Positions 1-12,580 of a stretch of DNA of 64,000 nucleotides are shown here, in pieces. Within the stretch, counting starts at the first letter, position 1, and every line of letters begins with the position of its first letter. The position numbers were made by a program, and so were the translations under genes. Location: NCBI RefSeq assembly GCF_963422355.1, contig NC_085089.1, positions 6,870,052 to 6,934,051 on the forward strand, given 5' to 3'. This DNA is from Corticium candelabrum (lineage: Eukaryota; Porifera; Homoscleromorpha; Homosclerophorida; Plakinidae). Below the pieces are notes generated by a model, which saw only the letters and a program-made list of their open reading frames with translations, was not told the origin of the DNA and did not search any database.

Positions 1-3000
1 TGCTCGGTGCGCTTTGCATAAACACGTCCATCATCGTCTCTACACGTTTACCGTCGCATACGTATTGACTAATAAGCGACTGTTCTGCCACTTCCTTTGT
101 TCGTAACGGCAACCTAAACAGAGTGCCACCTTCCAATGTTATTTCATCAAATGATTTGTAGCAATCCCAAATATCACAAAACTGACTCCAAAATGTCTCA
201 TTTGTATCATACAATCTTCCAGGTTTCTCTTTAGTTGCTCCAAGAGCATAACGACAATGAGGATCCAACACACAAAATGTCTTGTTGTCAGAAAGAAAAG
301 ATGGGCAATCAGTCAAATGATAGACAGCATTGAAACCTATTCCATATTGCCCAGTAAGTGATGGATCATCACCTTTACTACCTCTCCCAAGATTCTGAAT
401 TCCTTCGATGTCTGCATCCGTAAACGGTCGATTGTTATACACACAGATGGCAGGACCTTGTAATGTCTTCCACTTATCCGTAAATATACGTTTCGTCTTG
501 TGTTGCCTTTGATCGAAAATAATATGTATTTCAGTCGCCTTGGCATCGTCAGCGTTTTGCACAAGTTCTTTCAGTATCCCGTCGTCAGCTGGATAGCCTT
601 CTAAAATGTTTTGAAGACGCTTGGTAAGAGGCTCACTCTGACCAAATGGCCTGCCGGGTATATCTCGAGCAAAACCGTCAAGCAATTTCTCTCTCACTAA
701 TTTTACTCCGAGCCCTTCTGCGGTGGCGCGAGGCACACACTTGTGCACGTACACGTGCATTTCTGTTAGCGCATGATCCATCCAAGGAGCATCATTGTAT
801 GCCAACCGAGAAGCTGGAATTAAACGCTCGTCTTTAGATAAGAGAGGAACCTCCAAACTTCCTCTAAATGTCTCCAACTCACTCATGTCACTAAACTCAG
901 GAATAAAAAGCTGTTTAACGTACTTGACGAGTGACAGCGGCAACCGTTCTCCTCTCACTTTTTCATAAATTTGCTGCAATGCAACAACAAAATCTCTGGG
1001 TTGAAACGTTGTTCGCACTCCAGTAGCTTCCAGCAATTTCTTCATATATGAAAGTTCACTAGGAACCTTAGAAAGGTAAGGTGGCGCGCTTTTACTCCAC
1101 TGAAAAGCCAACTGACACGACTTCATTGCGTAACCTCCAACAACAATCCACGCCTTGTCCTGCAGTGCACGCACAATCGCCTCTGCTTCGTTATCCTTGT
1201 GTCTGCGCTGCAATTCTTTATACAATTTGTCAATGGCTTTTATGAACTCCGACGAATCATGTAGATCGCTAATGAGCATATCCAATTGTTTGACCAACAT
1301 TGACAAAGGAGGTAAAGACCTGATACCTAGCACAGTCCCCACTGCAGAAGAAGAAATTTGAAGAAAATCGTCAATAATAAATGCTTGAGAGCCGACTATG
1401 TATCTGCACTTCCAACTATAACCTTCTGTAGGAGTAACTAGTTTCTGATTAGGATGTTGATCCGCGTACCAGGCTATTGGGTAATCACTCGGACATCCCT
1501 CTACGAACAGAAATCGTGTATTTCTAACATGGGTCAATTGCGTATCTGAACACGTCTCCTGATTCCCACACAACTTAGTCATAAGCTTGATCAGAGCTCC
1601 GATTCTCCGCTTCGCTCGTTCATGATTATCTCTCTCTAATGATTCCACAGTTGCACTTCTCTCTACGACGTCATTCCAAGTAAAACATCCGGTAGATCTC
1701 ATTCCTAATTTCCTTAAACCACCAGTTAACTCGTCTCTCTCACACAATCCCTTCACTGGAAACCTACGTTCATCTTCCTCAAATAACTCGGATTCCACAC
1801 ACTTGGGATCAATCATAGCTGATGCAACACGTAGCACTTGCCCATCCGGACTACAAGGAAACAAAGCTAAGCTTCTCAAACATGGAATAAGATGATCACT
1901 GATGAAGACACGGGTCAACAGAGTCTTCAACAAATCGTCCCTAATCTGAAAATCCAATTCTTGTAAGTGAGGTGCAAACCATTGTGAAACAAAATTCTCT
2001 TCATCAACAGTTAGACTTTGCATTGTCCTATAGTTTGCTTTGTGAAGACCTTCCAACACATGATTTGGCAACTCTACGTACCTTGGACAAACTTGTTTCA
2101 TAATTGGCTGTGCGTGTGGCAAAACTTTCCACACAGAATTGGACAAAATCACACAATCACGCAAAGAAATCCACTTAAAACCATTATTGCTTGTGCTACA
2201 AAATATTCTCTCACTTCCTTTCACAACTTCCTCATAGAACTGATCAGCTAAAGTGTGCCAGGCAGCATGACGACGATTCGCTTGATTGGGCCACAAATTG
2301 TAATAACGAAATGAATTAACATCAGACTCCTCTCTGCATTCTAGTAACTCAGACAAAGACTTCAACATGGAGATGTAAGACTGAATCAGACAATCATTGA
2401 TCAGCTTCTCGTTCCACGCTGCTTCGACATCTGTTTTGCCTCCGACTCGTGTTTCCTCTGTGCCGTGCCACCAGATACCCCGACGGTTAGATAGTACAGC
2501 AAACGTGCCATTTACGTGTAAAGACAAACCCGTTCTTTCTGAAAGAGGGAGAAAACAGAACGTTTCTCCATCTATAGCACAAGGTAGACAATCCGCCTGC
2601 AATTCAACTGCAACGCCAGCAAACGGAACAAATCCACGTTCACGACCACCATGTTTCATCGAAAATTGAAATGCATCACCTTTGCCGCCTTCTGAGCACA
2701 CCAACCAGTTTGCACTATGCACCTCGTCTGTATGAAAGTTACGCCATTTGATTGCACAAGTTGACGAACAACCAGCAGTATTTTCAAAACGTCCTCGTTC
2801 TACTTGTCTACATACGGACGTCAACAATTCCTGATGAGACAAAAGACTGCTAGATGCCTCTGCTCCTGCTTGGACAGACAAAATCTGTCTCATGTCTGAA
2901 GGACTGATTGCGTCTGACTTCAATTCGAACACTTCAACCGACTTGACATGTTGAAGGAAAATTAGCAGCTTTCCGCACACTTCTTGCAATGCTCGCAATG

Positions 3001-6000
3001 ACGCTTTAACTCGATCTTCATCATAGGCTTCATTCTTTATTTCATTCACAGCAGCTTGCTCGTTAGTCCGAAAAGGAAAACGAAATAGAGTTCCATTAAA
3101 CTCAGCGCGTTCTACCAAGTTGCACCCAAAGACGTCAACATAAGGCTGAAATTGATCTTTAAAGCGCTGGCCAATGGGTCTTTGTACAAAGTCAATTTTG
3201 ATACCAGGTTGAGACGGGTTTCTGATGTGATTTCCGAGATGACTCTTGTGAGGATCAAATATAACCACATATCGACGACTGACAAAACTAGGCACGTCAG
3301 TTATATGATAGACAGATGTAAAACCCAATCCAAATCGTCCAATCTTTTCTAGTTTGGACTGTTTTGTAGCAGCAGCCAACTTTGAGATATTGACGAAATC
3401 CTCGTCAGAGAACACAGAGTCGTTGAAAGCCCACAAGGCAGGTCCCTGGCATTTGCTCATTCCTGGAGCAAGCAATGAACTTCTAAATTGATCGTGTTCT
3501 CTCCAATCTACAAGAAACTTGACGCTCGTTGCTTCAGCGTCATCAGCATTTTGAAGCAATTCTTTGAATATTCCAGCGTCGTCTTTGTATTCTTTCAAAA
3601 TATTCTTCAGTCTTAGAGTCAGTGACTCGTGGGGTCCCAACTGTTCGAAAGGTAGCTCTTCGGATGGAGCCAGACGATTGCTAAGAGATGGCACACCTAA
3701 TTTGTAAGCAGTATCAGAAGATACCTGCTTGTGAATAAGACGATAATCTGCAACTTCTAAGTCATCACTACGACGAAGACATTCAGCATCACAATACATC
3801 AATTCTGAGCAAGGACACAATTCTAGAACATTGTCTTCCCTGTCCACGGGAACAAGCAGGTTTTGTTGCAGGTTCCGCGAAAGGATTGATCCATCTCTAG
3901 TCAACCAGTTGAGAATTGCTATTGTCAGTTCTAAGTCGCGTCCCATCTTCTTGGGCTCCACTTGGATGGTAGAACTATCATAAAACGCTTTCATTGAAGG
4001 TAAAACACACAGAATGTCTTCTTTTTCAAACTTTGATTTCATTCCACTTTTCTTGAGAAGTGTACTACAAGCATTCAAATGAGGATAATGCCCAATTTCA
4101 CAAAGCCATGGCTCTAGTGGAACAGGAAAAGTGCTGGAAACAGCCAATTGTTCAGAACGTACAAAACCTTGTGATCCATTCAACCACACCCAGTCGGCGG
4201 GTGCAGACTTGAGACCGTCTAAAATAACTGTTGCAAACGAGCTACTGAAAGCACATCCCAGTGTACTGAAGACTTCTTGAAGCATTCTATCAAACTCTTC
4301 TCGCCCACTTTCTTTAATTGATTTTGCTTTCCACAGCTTGTGAGCTACAATTAGTTGTTTGATTACTGCCTCATACATGGTACTCAAAGAAGCGCATGAA
4401 AGAAACTTGACTATACTTGGAGATATAACCGATGCATAATCAAGGATAGCCAACTGAGTTCCAACTGTTAACTGAAGCCTTTCTGAGCTGAGGTCATCAG
4501 AAGGCACAACAACACGACAAGGCAAGCAAGTTGGACTAGAACTAGCCCACGGCATACCAAATGGCATAATAGAAGAACTGTGTTCAATGACTGGCATCCA
4601 GTCTACAGCAGCCAACGCCTGCCAACACGTCACCCAACCATGTCTGTATGTTTGTGCCAATAAGAGTCGCTGAGCCCAATCCTCTGTATGCAGTACTTCC
4701 AGTAGTGTTTTTCCCATCGACTTACTTTTCTTTGCAGCAATACGTTCAGCCAAAACGTACAGTTCGTTTGCACTAATATCGCTCAATTTTCGAAGACCAA
4801 TACATTGATGCAGCAATTTACCATATTTGCTGTTCGTGGCAAAAGAGCCAACAGCAAAGACACACTGATCTCCATATAACTCTGAAACATGGCGCTCACT
4901 TGGGTTGAAAACTGCATTAGGAGCTTTCAGTTGACCATCACCAGTTCGAACAAAAGGAAGAGATGCTATAGTCCGACGAGCGTCACTGCTCATAATGTAA
5001 ATGTTGTCCAAACAAAACTTGATTAGATTCTCTTTGGCATCCACAGAATATGTATTAAACTGATTAAACACAAACTTGATCATAACTTCTTCGAGGGTAA
5101 GCTCAAAGTAGTTGAAGTTCTTGGAAAAGTACTGTAGTATCTGCCTTGACGCCAAATTAGGGCTGGCAACCAGATTTGCAACAATGGGAAGAGTCTCCTC
5201 AAGGTTAACCGGAGCCACTTGACTGCAATGAGACAAAGATACAAGATTCTGTCCACCCCATACACGAAACACAGGAAGAGATTTTAGAACATTGATTTCA
5301 GCACGTGAAGGATGGCAAACTTGAAGAGCAGAAGAAACAACACTCAGCAGTTCACGCTTCTGCGCAAGAGCCAACGATTGGTACTTGGAAGAAGAAACGC
5401 CTGCTCGAGAGATGCATGTAAGTATTTGCACTGGCATGCAGATGTAGTTATATACATGACTGCAAGACACAAGGTAGCTAGACGGTTGGTACAAAACTGT
5501 ACAACCCAAACTTTCCAATCCTTTTGCCAACTCCTTGCTAATCCGTACGTCGACACCAGGTACTTCAGCAAAAAGTGCAGGAAGAGGTGCAAGCTGCATG
5601 AGATTCTTCACCCCACTTGTTGAAGTAACTGGAACAAGGTACATGTGCTCAAACTTACTTAGTGGAATGTTGAACGTGTTTCGATTGATCCAACCCCACA
5701 ATTCTTCTAGCCAGCCATCAGTTAATCTTCTATTTACAGTATGAGGTCTTGGAATCACAGCTCCACACCCATGCCTCCACACTGATGACAACACTTCTGA
5801 TATGAGAGGTGGAACGTCACTACGTTGGATGTTCTTCAGTTGTGTATGACTTGTGGTAGCAACCTCTTTCAAGATGGTACAAACACCCCTATCAATATCC
5901 TGATCCAAGAACTTTCCATCTTGACCAGGAAACAATGACCTCGGACATGATGACGATTCAAGATATACTGCTGCTGAATAACCTTGATATGAGAATGATG

Positions 6001-7398
6001 TGAATGTCCTATCAGCTAATGGTAGTAGATGTAAGCCAACCAAACTGTTAAACCTACGATCACTCAATACATACTTCAACAGTTGGATTTTATTGCGTGG
6101 TTGCATATTCTGATAACGATTGCTTTTTTTCAGTTCAACTCTGATGACCTCAGGACATATTCGCTTGCAACTCACTCCATAGTCACTTTCTATTCTAGCT
6201 AAGCAAGATGCAACATTGGTAGCAGGAAATGTAACTTTGTGACCGATTCTCTTCATTTCTTCAATTGCAACTGATTCAGCTAGACTCAGTGTGTTTCCAG
6301 AATTGTTGCAAACTAACACATCTCCAACACGTTCCCAAAAGTTCCCTGATGCACTCTCACCATGCAATACTTTCAGCTTTGAAAGAGAGCTTAGAAGAGA
6401 TGGCACAACATACAGTGACCAATGATACTGGACATGCTCGATGTCAGGCCACATGGCATAAATGTCTGTCACAGAAACAACTTCGCGATCGAGTTCAATG
6501 GCATGTTGAATCAGAGAGGTGTAAGCCAATGCTATCAACTGCTCAACTAGCAGACGATTCCATTCTGCCTTCTCATCTTTTGTTCTGTCTTCTGCTGGCC
6601 ATTTGAGGCTTCTGCGATTATCAGCCACACTGAATGAACCATGAACATGTACAGGTAGACCACTATTACTATCTGCATCATCACTGGGTGGCAATGGAAG
6701 AAAACAGAAGATCCTTCCCAAGTTTTCTCCATGTTTGGTTTTGCGACCAATTGGGACAGCAAGTCCCACCCAGGGAATTTGTGCCAATTTGGCTGCCATC
6801 GAATGCACTTCAGGATTCGTTGTGCTGATGTAATTTTCAACTAACCATTGCTGAGTGATAGTAACTTGTTGCAACGTGCACGTAATACTTGCCTGGTAAC
6901 ATCTAGACAAAACAAATCCTGATTTCACTCTTCCATCAGCTCTAGTTGCTGCTGATATACTGCTCAAAATACTTTCCCTTTCCCTATGAACAACTGCTCT
7001 TGCTGCTTCTGACAAACACACTTTAAAAACTTCGCAAGCAGCTGGTTTGCCAGGCAGCCACTCATAGATGGATATCATTTCCACTGTCTTGAGAAACAGC
7101 AAGACAAGATGAGCATCAGCTTGAAATGACTCAAACAGATCACGAATTCTTTGTGAAGAAACGACATTGGCTGACAGATCTGGTGACGGTTCTTGACGTA
7201 AAGGGAATCTGAATAACGTACCATTGTACTCAGATTGTGACAAATCACAACCAAGAACTTTATATGGACCAAACTGTTCAGCATATTTGGGATTTCTGGC
7301 ATCACTGAATGAAAATTTTCTCCCAGTTTTACCTTGAAAATGCTTCTGATGAGGATCAAAGAATCCAACAGTGTTACCACTAACAACACTAGGAAGGT
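1..7398 (-). CDS. SACS: Sacsin copy A, giant exon 4 (5' part; continues past left edge)
   Basis: This is the giant exon of a sacsin-type co-chaperone, running right to left and cut by the window edge. It starts at 7398, just after a 3' splice site (tttgttttgtag on the minus strand). It resumes the Asp codon split from exon 3, giving a T-D-L-P-S junction. No in-frame stop is seen from 7398 to 1. The sequence aligns with copy B 32,231-39,685. It holds the end of sacsin repeat 1, all of repeat 2 (ELLQNADDAEATSVKF near 3,540; GRFGLGF near 3,340) and the start of repeat 3 (QNADDAKATEI near 550; QYGIGFNAVYHLTD near 330). Insertions and deletions against copy B total 57 nt and those I could compare are whole codons, which suggests selection on the frame. 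Sacsin repeats carry an Hsp90-like (Bergerat) ATP-binding fold. The J and HEPN domains would lie to the left. Confidence 0.92.
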
Positions 7399-7564
7399 CT
7401 ACAAAACAAAGATGCTATTACTGAAATTTGTCAGCCACACTGTTACTACAAGTAAGTCAACACACTAAAATTCCAGGTACTTATACTTCACCTTCTCAGA
7501 ATGTACACTATATTAGTGTCAAATTACACACTTGCCATCCTGAAACAATTAATCTTATCATTCT

Positions 7565-7584
7565 TAGTCTCGCGTAGCCAGACC
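7565..7584. repeat. MITE-end-like sequence in sacsin intron 3
   Basis: The string TAGTCTCGCGTAGCCAGACC looks like a terminal sequence of short DNA transposons. It recurs at about 39,853 in intron 3 of copy B, so it predates the duplication. I could not find a matching opposite end nearby, so this may be half an element. Confidence 0.3.
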
Positions 7585-7740
7585 CTAACCCCGCCCTCAA
7601 CATTCTGGCAGAGACCATATCATTCTATGCTTGATGACAACCATCCAATGAATAACAAAAAAGCAGTTGCAAAAACCTCGTTTGCAAAATATCAGTCACA
7701 AACTTCATCACACCAGTTTCATTATCAGGAGTAGCACTAA

Positions 7741-8686
7741 GGCCGTGTTTCCACTAGCTACACTTTAACTAGTTTAGCTTAAACATGTTTATAAACTAAA
7801 CCAGTTCAAGAAAGCGACTGTTCCCACTAAAAACTTGCACATCCTGGACGTGCAAGACAAACAGTCTTGGACCACTGTAGTATTCAGCGAGCAAAGCTCG
7901 TTTTAAAGTACTGGGCTGCTCTGTCGACGAATCAGAGCAACTGTTTCTTGCCACTGATTCAGCATCTACTACTAAGAATTTGCACGAGTGACCAAGAACA
8001 CCGTCTTCTCTCTGTCTGTAGCTGCTGATTCTCTCCTTTAGTTAATGACCACTACATCTTTCAAGGCAATCCTATACCAGCAAAATAGTCAATATCATCA
8101 AAACGATGTTGTCAGAAGCCATCTAAGCAAGCGTGCTACTGTCACATGATAGTTAAACGTAAAACACTTGGCTAAACCTACTACAAACTAATAAGAAATC
8201 GGTTTAGGTTTAGAATATACTGTATTTCTTCGAATAGTGGCCACCCTCGTTTAGAAGCCGCAGCTGAAGAGATTTGTTGAAAATAAAGGTTACTCTCGAA
8301 TTGAGGCCGCACTAGTCTGCAAAGTTACTCACCACGCCCTATCACTTCCTCTGGTGCTCCGCTTCAATCTCATCCTATTACATGCACACCTCTATCAATT
8401 ATAACATAATATTCGTGGCATTTACAGCTAAACTACCGTGGTTGACACCTTCCAAAGTGTCCAATTATGTCAACAGAAACAAATGTGACGTTCAGGTACT
8501 AACATGTAGAGACTTAAAAATAAAGGACGCCCTCAAATACAAGCCGCCCTCGTTTAGAGGCCTCAGTTCCGTAACCTTGTTAAAATTAGAGGCCGTGGCC
8601 ACAATTCGAAGAAATACGGTAACTGGTTTAGTGCAGATGGAAAGGGTCAATTCTTAAACCAGCTTAAGCACTAGTGGAAACGTGCC
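7741..8686. mobile_element. MITE-like inverted-repeat element in intron 3 of copy A
   Basis: The left end GGCCGTGTTTCCACTAG is matched in inverted orientation by the right end (CTAGTGGAAACGTGCC). The terminal similarity continues into a TTAGCTTAAAC-type segment. There is no transposase ORF. The same element sits at the same intron site in copy B (40,028-40,970), so it inserted before the duplication. A clean target-site duplication is not visible. Confidence 0.6.
8217..8622. mobile_element. Second MITE nested inside the first
   Basis: The ends are inverted copies of each other: TGTATTTCTTCGAATAGTGG on the left, and on the right a sequence whose complement reads CGTATTTCTTCGAATTGTGG. The element has repeated internal GGCCGCCCTCGTTTAGA-type segments. 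It lies wholly within the 7,741-8,686 element and is matched at about 40,497-40,906 in copy B. Confidence 0.55.
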
Positions 8687-8961
8687 CTAGGTGTTAGCTT
8701 CCCATGATATGGCAACCAATGAAGAGACTGTAAGCAGCACAACAAGCTTCTGACACCACTGAACCCAACTGAATTGAATCAAAGAGCATACTAATAGAAG
8801 CTGATCTGTACAAGAATCTCCATAAGATAGTGTCAACTGTACATACTGATACAGCACATACGTACTGACAATGAGGTACTGTAAATCAACAAAATTTCAT
8901 AAACATCTAACTTTTGTAAGTTTCGTAAGCAATCTCAGGTTTACTAAAGTTAACTGCTTAC

Positions 8962-9151
8962 TGTGGTGTATTGTGTATACTGATTAGTTAGAGGCGGAGT
9001 TATGATGACATGTATGTGATAACCGTAGGGCAATCGCTTTGTTAGATCGCGTTCCGCGTTCAGAGTCAGTGTTCGGTGTGTCCATAGCAATAGAGCGTCA
9101 GTCTTCCATGGTGTAGAATTAGTGCGTGCGTGTAAGTACAAATACAGTACA
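8962..9151 (+). repeat. 5' LTR of Gypsy-1
   Basis: 190 bp, TGTGGTG...AGTACA. It matches the reassembled 3' LTR (12962-13047 plus 18242-18345) position by position with scattered substitutions. A TGG-beginning segment just downstream (9153) may be the tRNA primer-binding site; the tRNA type was not resolved. Confidence 0.9.
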
Positions 9152-9158
9152 ATTGGCG

Positions 9159-10745
9159 ATGAGGATGGCCACAGGAAGACATGGTAAGCTGGAAAAATTT
9201 AATGCAGGAGTTGATAACGTAGAAGATTACAAAGAGCGTTTTCTCCTGTTCTGCGCTGCGAATGGGTTGGAGGACGCAGACAAGCTGAAAGCAGTCTTCT
9301 TGACTTGCGTTGGCACTGCGACTTACACGCTCTTGAAGAATCTGGTCAGGCCAGAGAAGCCACAACACAAGTCACTGGATGAGTTGTTTAAGCTGTTAAA
9401 GAGCCATTTTCAGCCACGTATCGTTGTGATCGCGGAGAGATTCCGTTTTTATCATAGTCTTCAGACAGAAGGTGAGACGATCGCGAATTATATGACTGAA
9501 CTACGCAGGCTATCGAAGCACTGCGATTTCGGAGACTACCTGGATACAGTGCTCAGGGATCAACTGGTGTGCGGATTGTATCACGAGGATGTGCAGAGAA
9601 AGATCCTTGCCAAATCAGAGCTGACCTTGACAAAGGCAGTCCACATTGCACAAGCCGCTGAAACTGCGAGAGACGAAACGCATGCTTTACGTGGGAATGC
9701 CATACGGCGACCACCTGCAAAGCAAGTCGAGACGGCGTTTAGCGTACAACGTGACACAACAGATGGCGCTTACAAGGCAATGCAATTAGACAGCAGAGAA
9801 TGCTATAGATGTGGTGGGCGTGGACATCACCCTAGTACATGCAAATTCAAGTCTCAGAAGTGTCATTTCTGCAGGAGACAAGGGCATATCAGAGTATGCC
9901 GCAAACGATCTCAACAAGATGAGCTCAAGAAGGACACCGCAGCCGTACGTACCACAGCGAAAGGCAAGCCACAACCCACTCATGAAATTGATGAAGATAC
10001 TGTCAGTGTGGTGTTTGCTCAATCTGGAAAGGGCGGAGTCAAGATCACACTGGAAGTAGGCGGCAGTCAGATACCGATGGAGGTGGACACAGGAGCCACA
10101 GTGACGGTAATACCCATCAGTGTATATGAGCAGTATCTGACCCATGTCCAGCTACATGCAAGTACGGTGTCAATGAAGACGTACAGCGGTGGAAGCCTCA
10201 AGGTGAAAGGAGAGGCAACTGTACCAGTGAGATACGGTGAGCAGCATGCTACTCCCAAAATTATAGTAGTAGATGTACGGGGTAAACCAACCATTCTGAG
10301 GAGAAACTGGTTAAGTAAGATCCGGCTCGATTGGGGATCTCTGTTCAGTGTTGAGGCACGCCAAATGTTTGACCCCAAGGAGAATTTTTCAAAATTATTT
10401 GGTTCCGGCGTGGGTACTGTACAAGGGCATGAGGCAAGAATTACACTGACAGCGAAGGCTAAACCGAGATTCCACAGGCCTCGACCGGTGCCACATGCTC
10501 TACAAGAAAAGGTCAATCAGAAACTACATCGCATGCAACGCGAGGGAGTAATACGACCAGTAGAGAAGAGCGGCTGGGCAACTCCAGTAGTTGTAATTCG
10601 AAAAGGGGACGGTACAGTGAGACTGTGTGGTGACTACAAGGTCACGCTAAACCCCTATTTAGATATGGGAGGTTATCCAATGCCGAACCCCAGAGTTTGT
10701 TGGCAACCTTGGCTGGAGGAAGACGATTCTCGCGAATGGATCTGA
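9159..10745 (+). CDS. Gypsy-1 gag-protease-start of reverse transcriptase (broken at its 3' end)
   Basis: One open frame of about 528 codons starts at the first ATG after the LTR; an upstream non-ATG start inside the LTR is not needed. It encodes gag (residues 1-200), two CCHC zinc knuckles (CYRCGGRGHHPSTC near residue 217 and CHFCRRQGHIRVC), an aspartic protease with active-site VDTGATVTVIP, and the start of reverse transcriptase (VRLCGDYKV). It ends at a TGA at 10743-10745, where the RT continues in another frame from about 10,690. Retroelement gag-pol makes the particle, processes it and copies RNA to DNA. Here the polyprotein is truncated, so the copy is not autonomous. Confidence 0.88.
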   Translation: MRMATGRHGKLEKFNAGVDNVEDYKERFLLFCAANGLEDADKLKAVFLTCVGTATYTLLKNLVRPEKPQHKSLDELFKLLKSHFQPRIVVIAERFRFYHSLQTEGETIANYMTELRRLSKHCDFGDYLDTVLRDQLVCGLYHEDVQRKILAKSELTLTKAVHIAQAAETARDETHALRGNAIRRPPAKQVETAFSVQRDTTDGAYKAMQLDSRECYRCGGRGHHPSTCKFKSQKCHFCRRQGHIRVCRKRSQQDELKKDTAAVRTTAKGKPQPTHEIDEDTVSVVFAQSGKGGVKITLEVGGSQIPMEVDTGATVTVIPISVYEQYLTHVQLHASTVSMKTYSGGSLKVKGEATVPVRYGEQHATPKIIVVDVRGKPTILRRNWLSKIRLDWGSLFSVEARQMFDPKENFSKLFGSGVGTVQGHEARITLTAKAKPRFHRPRPVPHALQEKVNQKLHRMQREGVIRPVEKSGWATPVVVIRKGDGTVRLCGDYKVTLNPYLDMGGYPMPNPRVCWQPWLEEDDSREWI

Positions 10746-11358
10746 AACAGGCGTACCAGCAGATGTGTGTTGCCCCTGATAGCCAACATTATTTGACGAT
10801 TAGTATCAACAAGAGTTTATTCACATTCAATCGAATGCCTTTCGGAATATGTTCAGCGCCTGGAATTTGGCAGCGAACTATGGACAACCTCTTGTCAGGA
10901 GTTCCTGGTGTCATCTGCTATTTGAACGACATATTAGTAGTTGGCGAAATGAAGAACAACATGAGCAGAGGTTGTTAGCAGTGCTGAGACGATTGGATAA
11001 GGCTGGTATGAGATTGAAACAGGAAAAATGCGAATTCAATCAGCCGCAAGTGGAATACCTGGGTCATATTATCAGTGAGCAAGGCATCTCGCCCTCGGAG
11101 ACTAAGGTCCAGGCTATTAGAGATGCGCCGGAACCGACGAACGTGACAGAGCTTAAGGCTTTTCTCGGCTTACTCAATTACTATGGGCGGTTTTTGCCAA
11201 AATTTTCAGCGACCTTGCGTCCTTTGTATGCGTTATTAGGCAAGAATCGACCGTGGAAGTGGGGATCTAAGGAAAGAGATGCATTCCAAAAAGAGAAACA
11301 GAAGCTTCTGGAATCAAAATTTCTGACACATTACGACCTGCAAAGGCCAGTGGGGTAG
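10690..11358 (+). pseudogene. Gypsy-1 reverse transcriptase palm and connection region, frameshifted
   Basis: Two overlapping frames carry the rest of the RT. The first (10,697-10,978) has FSRMDLKQAYQQ, FNRMPFGICSAP and then YLNDILV where the catalytic YxDD box is expected. The first Asp of the pair is therefore Asn, which should abolish polymerase activity. The second (10,950-11,358) continues with KCEF, VEYLGHIIS and AFLGLLNYYGRFLPKFS, ending at TAG. At least two frame changes and a catalytic substitution make this a dead RT. Confidence 0.88.
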
Positions 11359-11716
11359 GTGCCTGTCTGGCACACATAATGCCAGATGGCGAGGAGAGAC
11401 CGATAGCCTTTGCATCCAGAACACTGTCGACAGCGGAGAAAAAGGACGCCCAACTGAAAAAGAGGCATTAGCATTGGTATACGGAGTGAAGCAATTTCAC
11501 AAGTACCTAGTGGGCAGAGAATAGACAACAAGGAAGCAGATTTGTTGTCTAGATTGCCGATACCTACGCAAGTGATTGACCCAAATGAGAGAGATTTACC
11601 ACGTGGACTACTGCGATCAGTTGCCAGTGACAGCAACCGAAATAGCCAGAGAAACCCAGAGAGATCCGATACTGAGAAAGGCTTATGAATATACCCGAAG
11701 TGGATGAAGAACTGCA
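11359..11716 (+). pseudogene. Gypsy-1 RNase H remnant with internal deletion
   Basis: Short pieces in shifting frames are recognisable: an RNase H beginning (IMPDGEERPIAFASRTLS) and the Gypsy linker (EADLLSRLP, from about 11,535). The stretch between HKYLVGRE (about 11,520) and the linker is missing compared with an ordinary Gypsy RNase H, so most of that domain has been deleted. The linker matches the second Gypsy fragment at about 49,200. Confidence 0.75.
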
Positions 11717-12580
11717 GTGGATCCGTGTTTAGAGCATTACGCCAGACGATCCACAGAGTTGTCAATCGATAATGGATGCCTACTCTGGGGAAGTAGAGTG
11801 ATTATACCAAGGGCATTACGTACGGTGGTGGCAGAAGAAATTCATGATGAACATCTTGGAGTCGTCAGGATGAAGGCTTTAGCAAGGAGCTTCATCTGGT
11901 GGCCCAATCTTGATAGAGATTTGGAAGACTTGGCTAAGAGATGTGAGAGATGTCAGAGTCAAAAAGGAAGACCAGCACGAGTCTTACCACCTCACCCATG
12001 GATCTAACCAGCGATGCCTTGGGAGAGGGTGCATGCAGACTTCGCGGAACTATCCCGAAGACAGTATTTGCTGATGATCGACGCTTTCTCGAAGTGGCTA
12101 GAAGTACACGAGTTGGGCACTCATGCCACCACAGAGCAGACCATAAATACGATGAGACGGACCTTCAGTTATCACGGCTTACCCCGGAGGTTGGTGATGG
12201 ATAATGGGCCCCAATTTAGGTCACATGAATTTCAGATGTTTATGAAGGTCAATGGAATTCGACATCAGTTAACACCGCCTTATCATCCATCATCCAATGG
12301 ACAGGCTGAAAGATTGGTCCAAGAACTCAAGAAAAGTTTGAAGAGTCGGCCAACCGGGAGATCCATCAGTCATCAGGTATCATCATTCTTACTGCGGTAT
12401 CGAATGACACCAAACACGACAACAGGGAAGGCCCCGGCGGAGCTGATGTTGAAGAGAGAATTGCGAACTAGACTAACTTTTTACGACCTGAAGCAGGGAG
12501 CAAGATCCGAGATCTGCAGACTAATCAATATGAAGATGCTACTTTTCGAGCAAGAGACCTCGAACCAGGATCGACTGTAA
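11717..12580 (+). pseudogene. Gypsy-1 integrase (zinc finger and DDE core), interrupted by a stop
   Basis: The first frame (to 12007) has an HHCC zinc-binding module: H-x-H in HDEHLG and CERCQ about 30 residues on, with WWPNLDRD between. It stops at a TAA in place of a codon within the PHPWI segment. The next frame (12,014-12,580) carries the DDE catalytic core: HADF with its first Asp, VMDNGPQF with the second, and SNGQAERLV with the Glu. Integrases join LTR DNA to the target and leave the 5-bp duplication seen here. The catalytic triad is intact but the chain is broken by the stop and a later frameshift. Confidence 0.87.

Noticed and set aside
1..7398. Plus-strand and off-frame ORFs across the sacsin exons, such as 5312-5623, 6265-6606 and their copy B counterparts
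   Set aside because: They are antisense or off-frame shadows of a conserved coding exon and show no protein family features.
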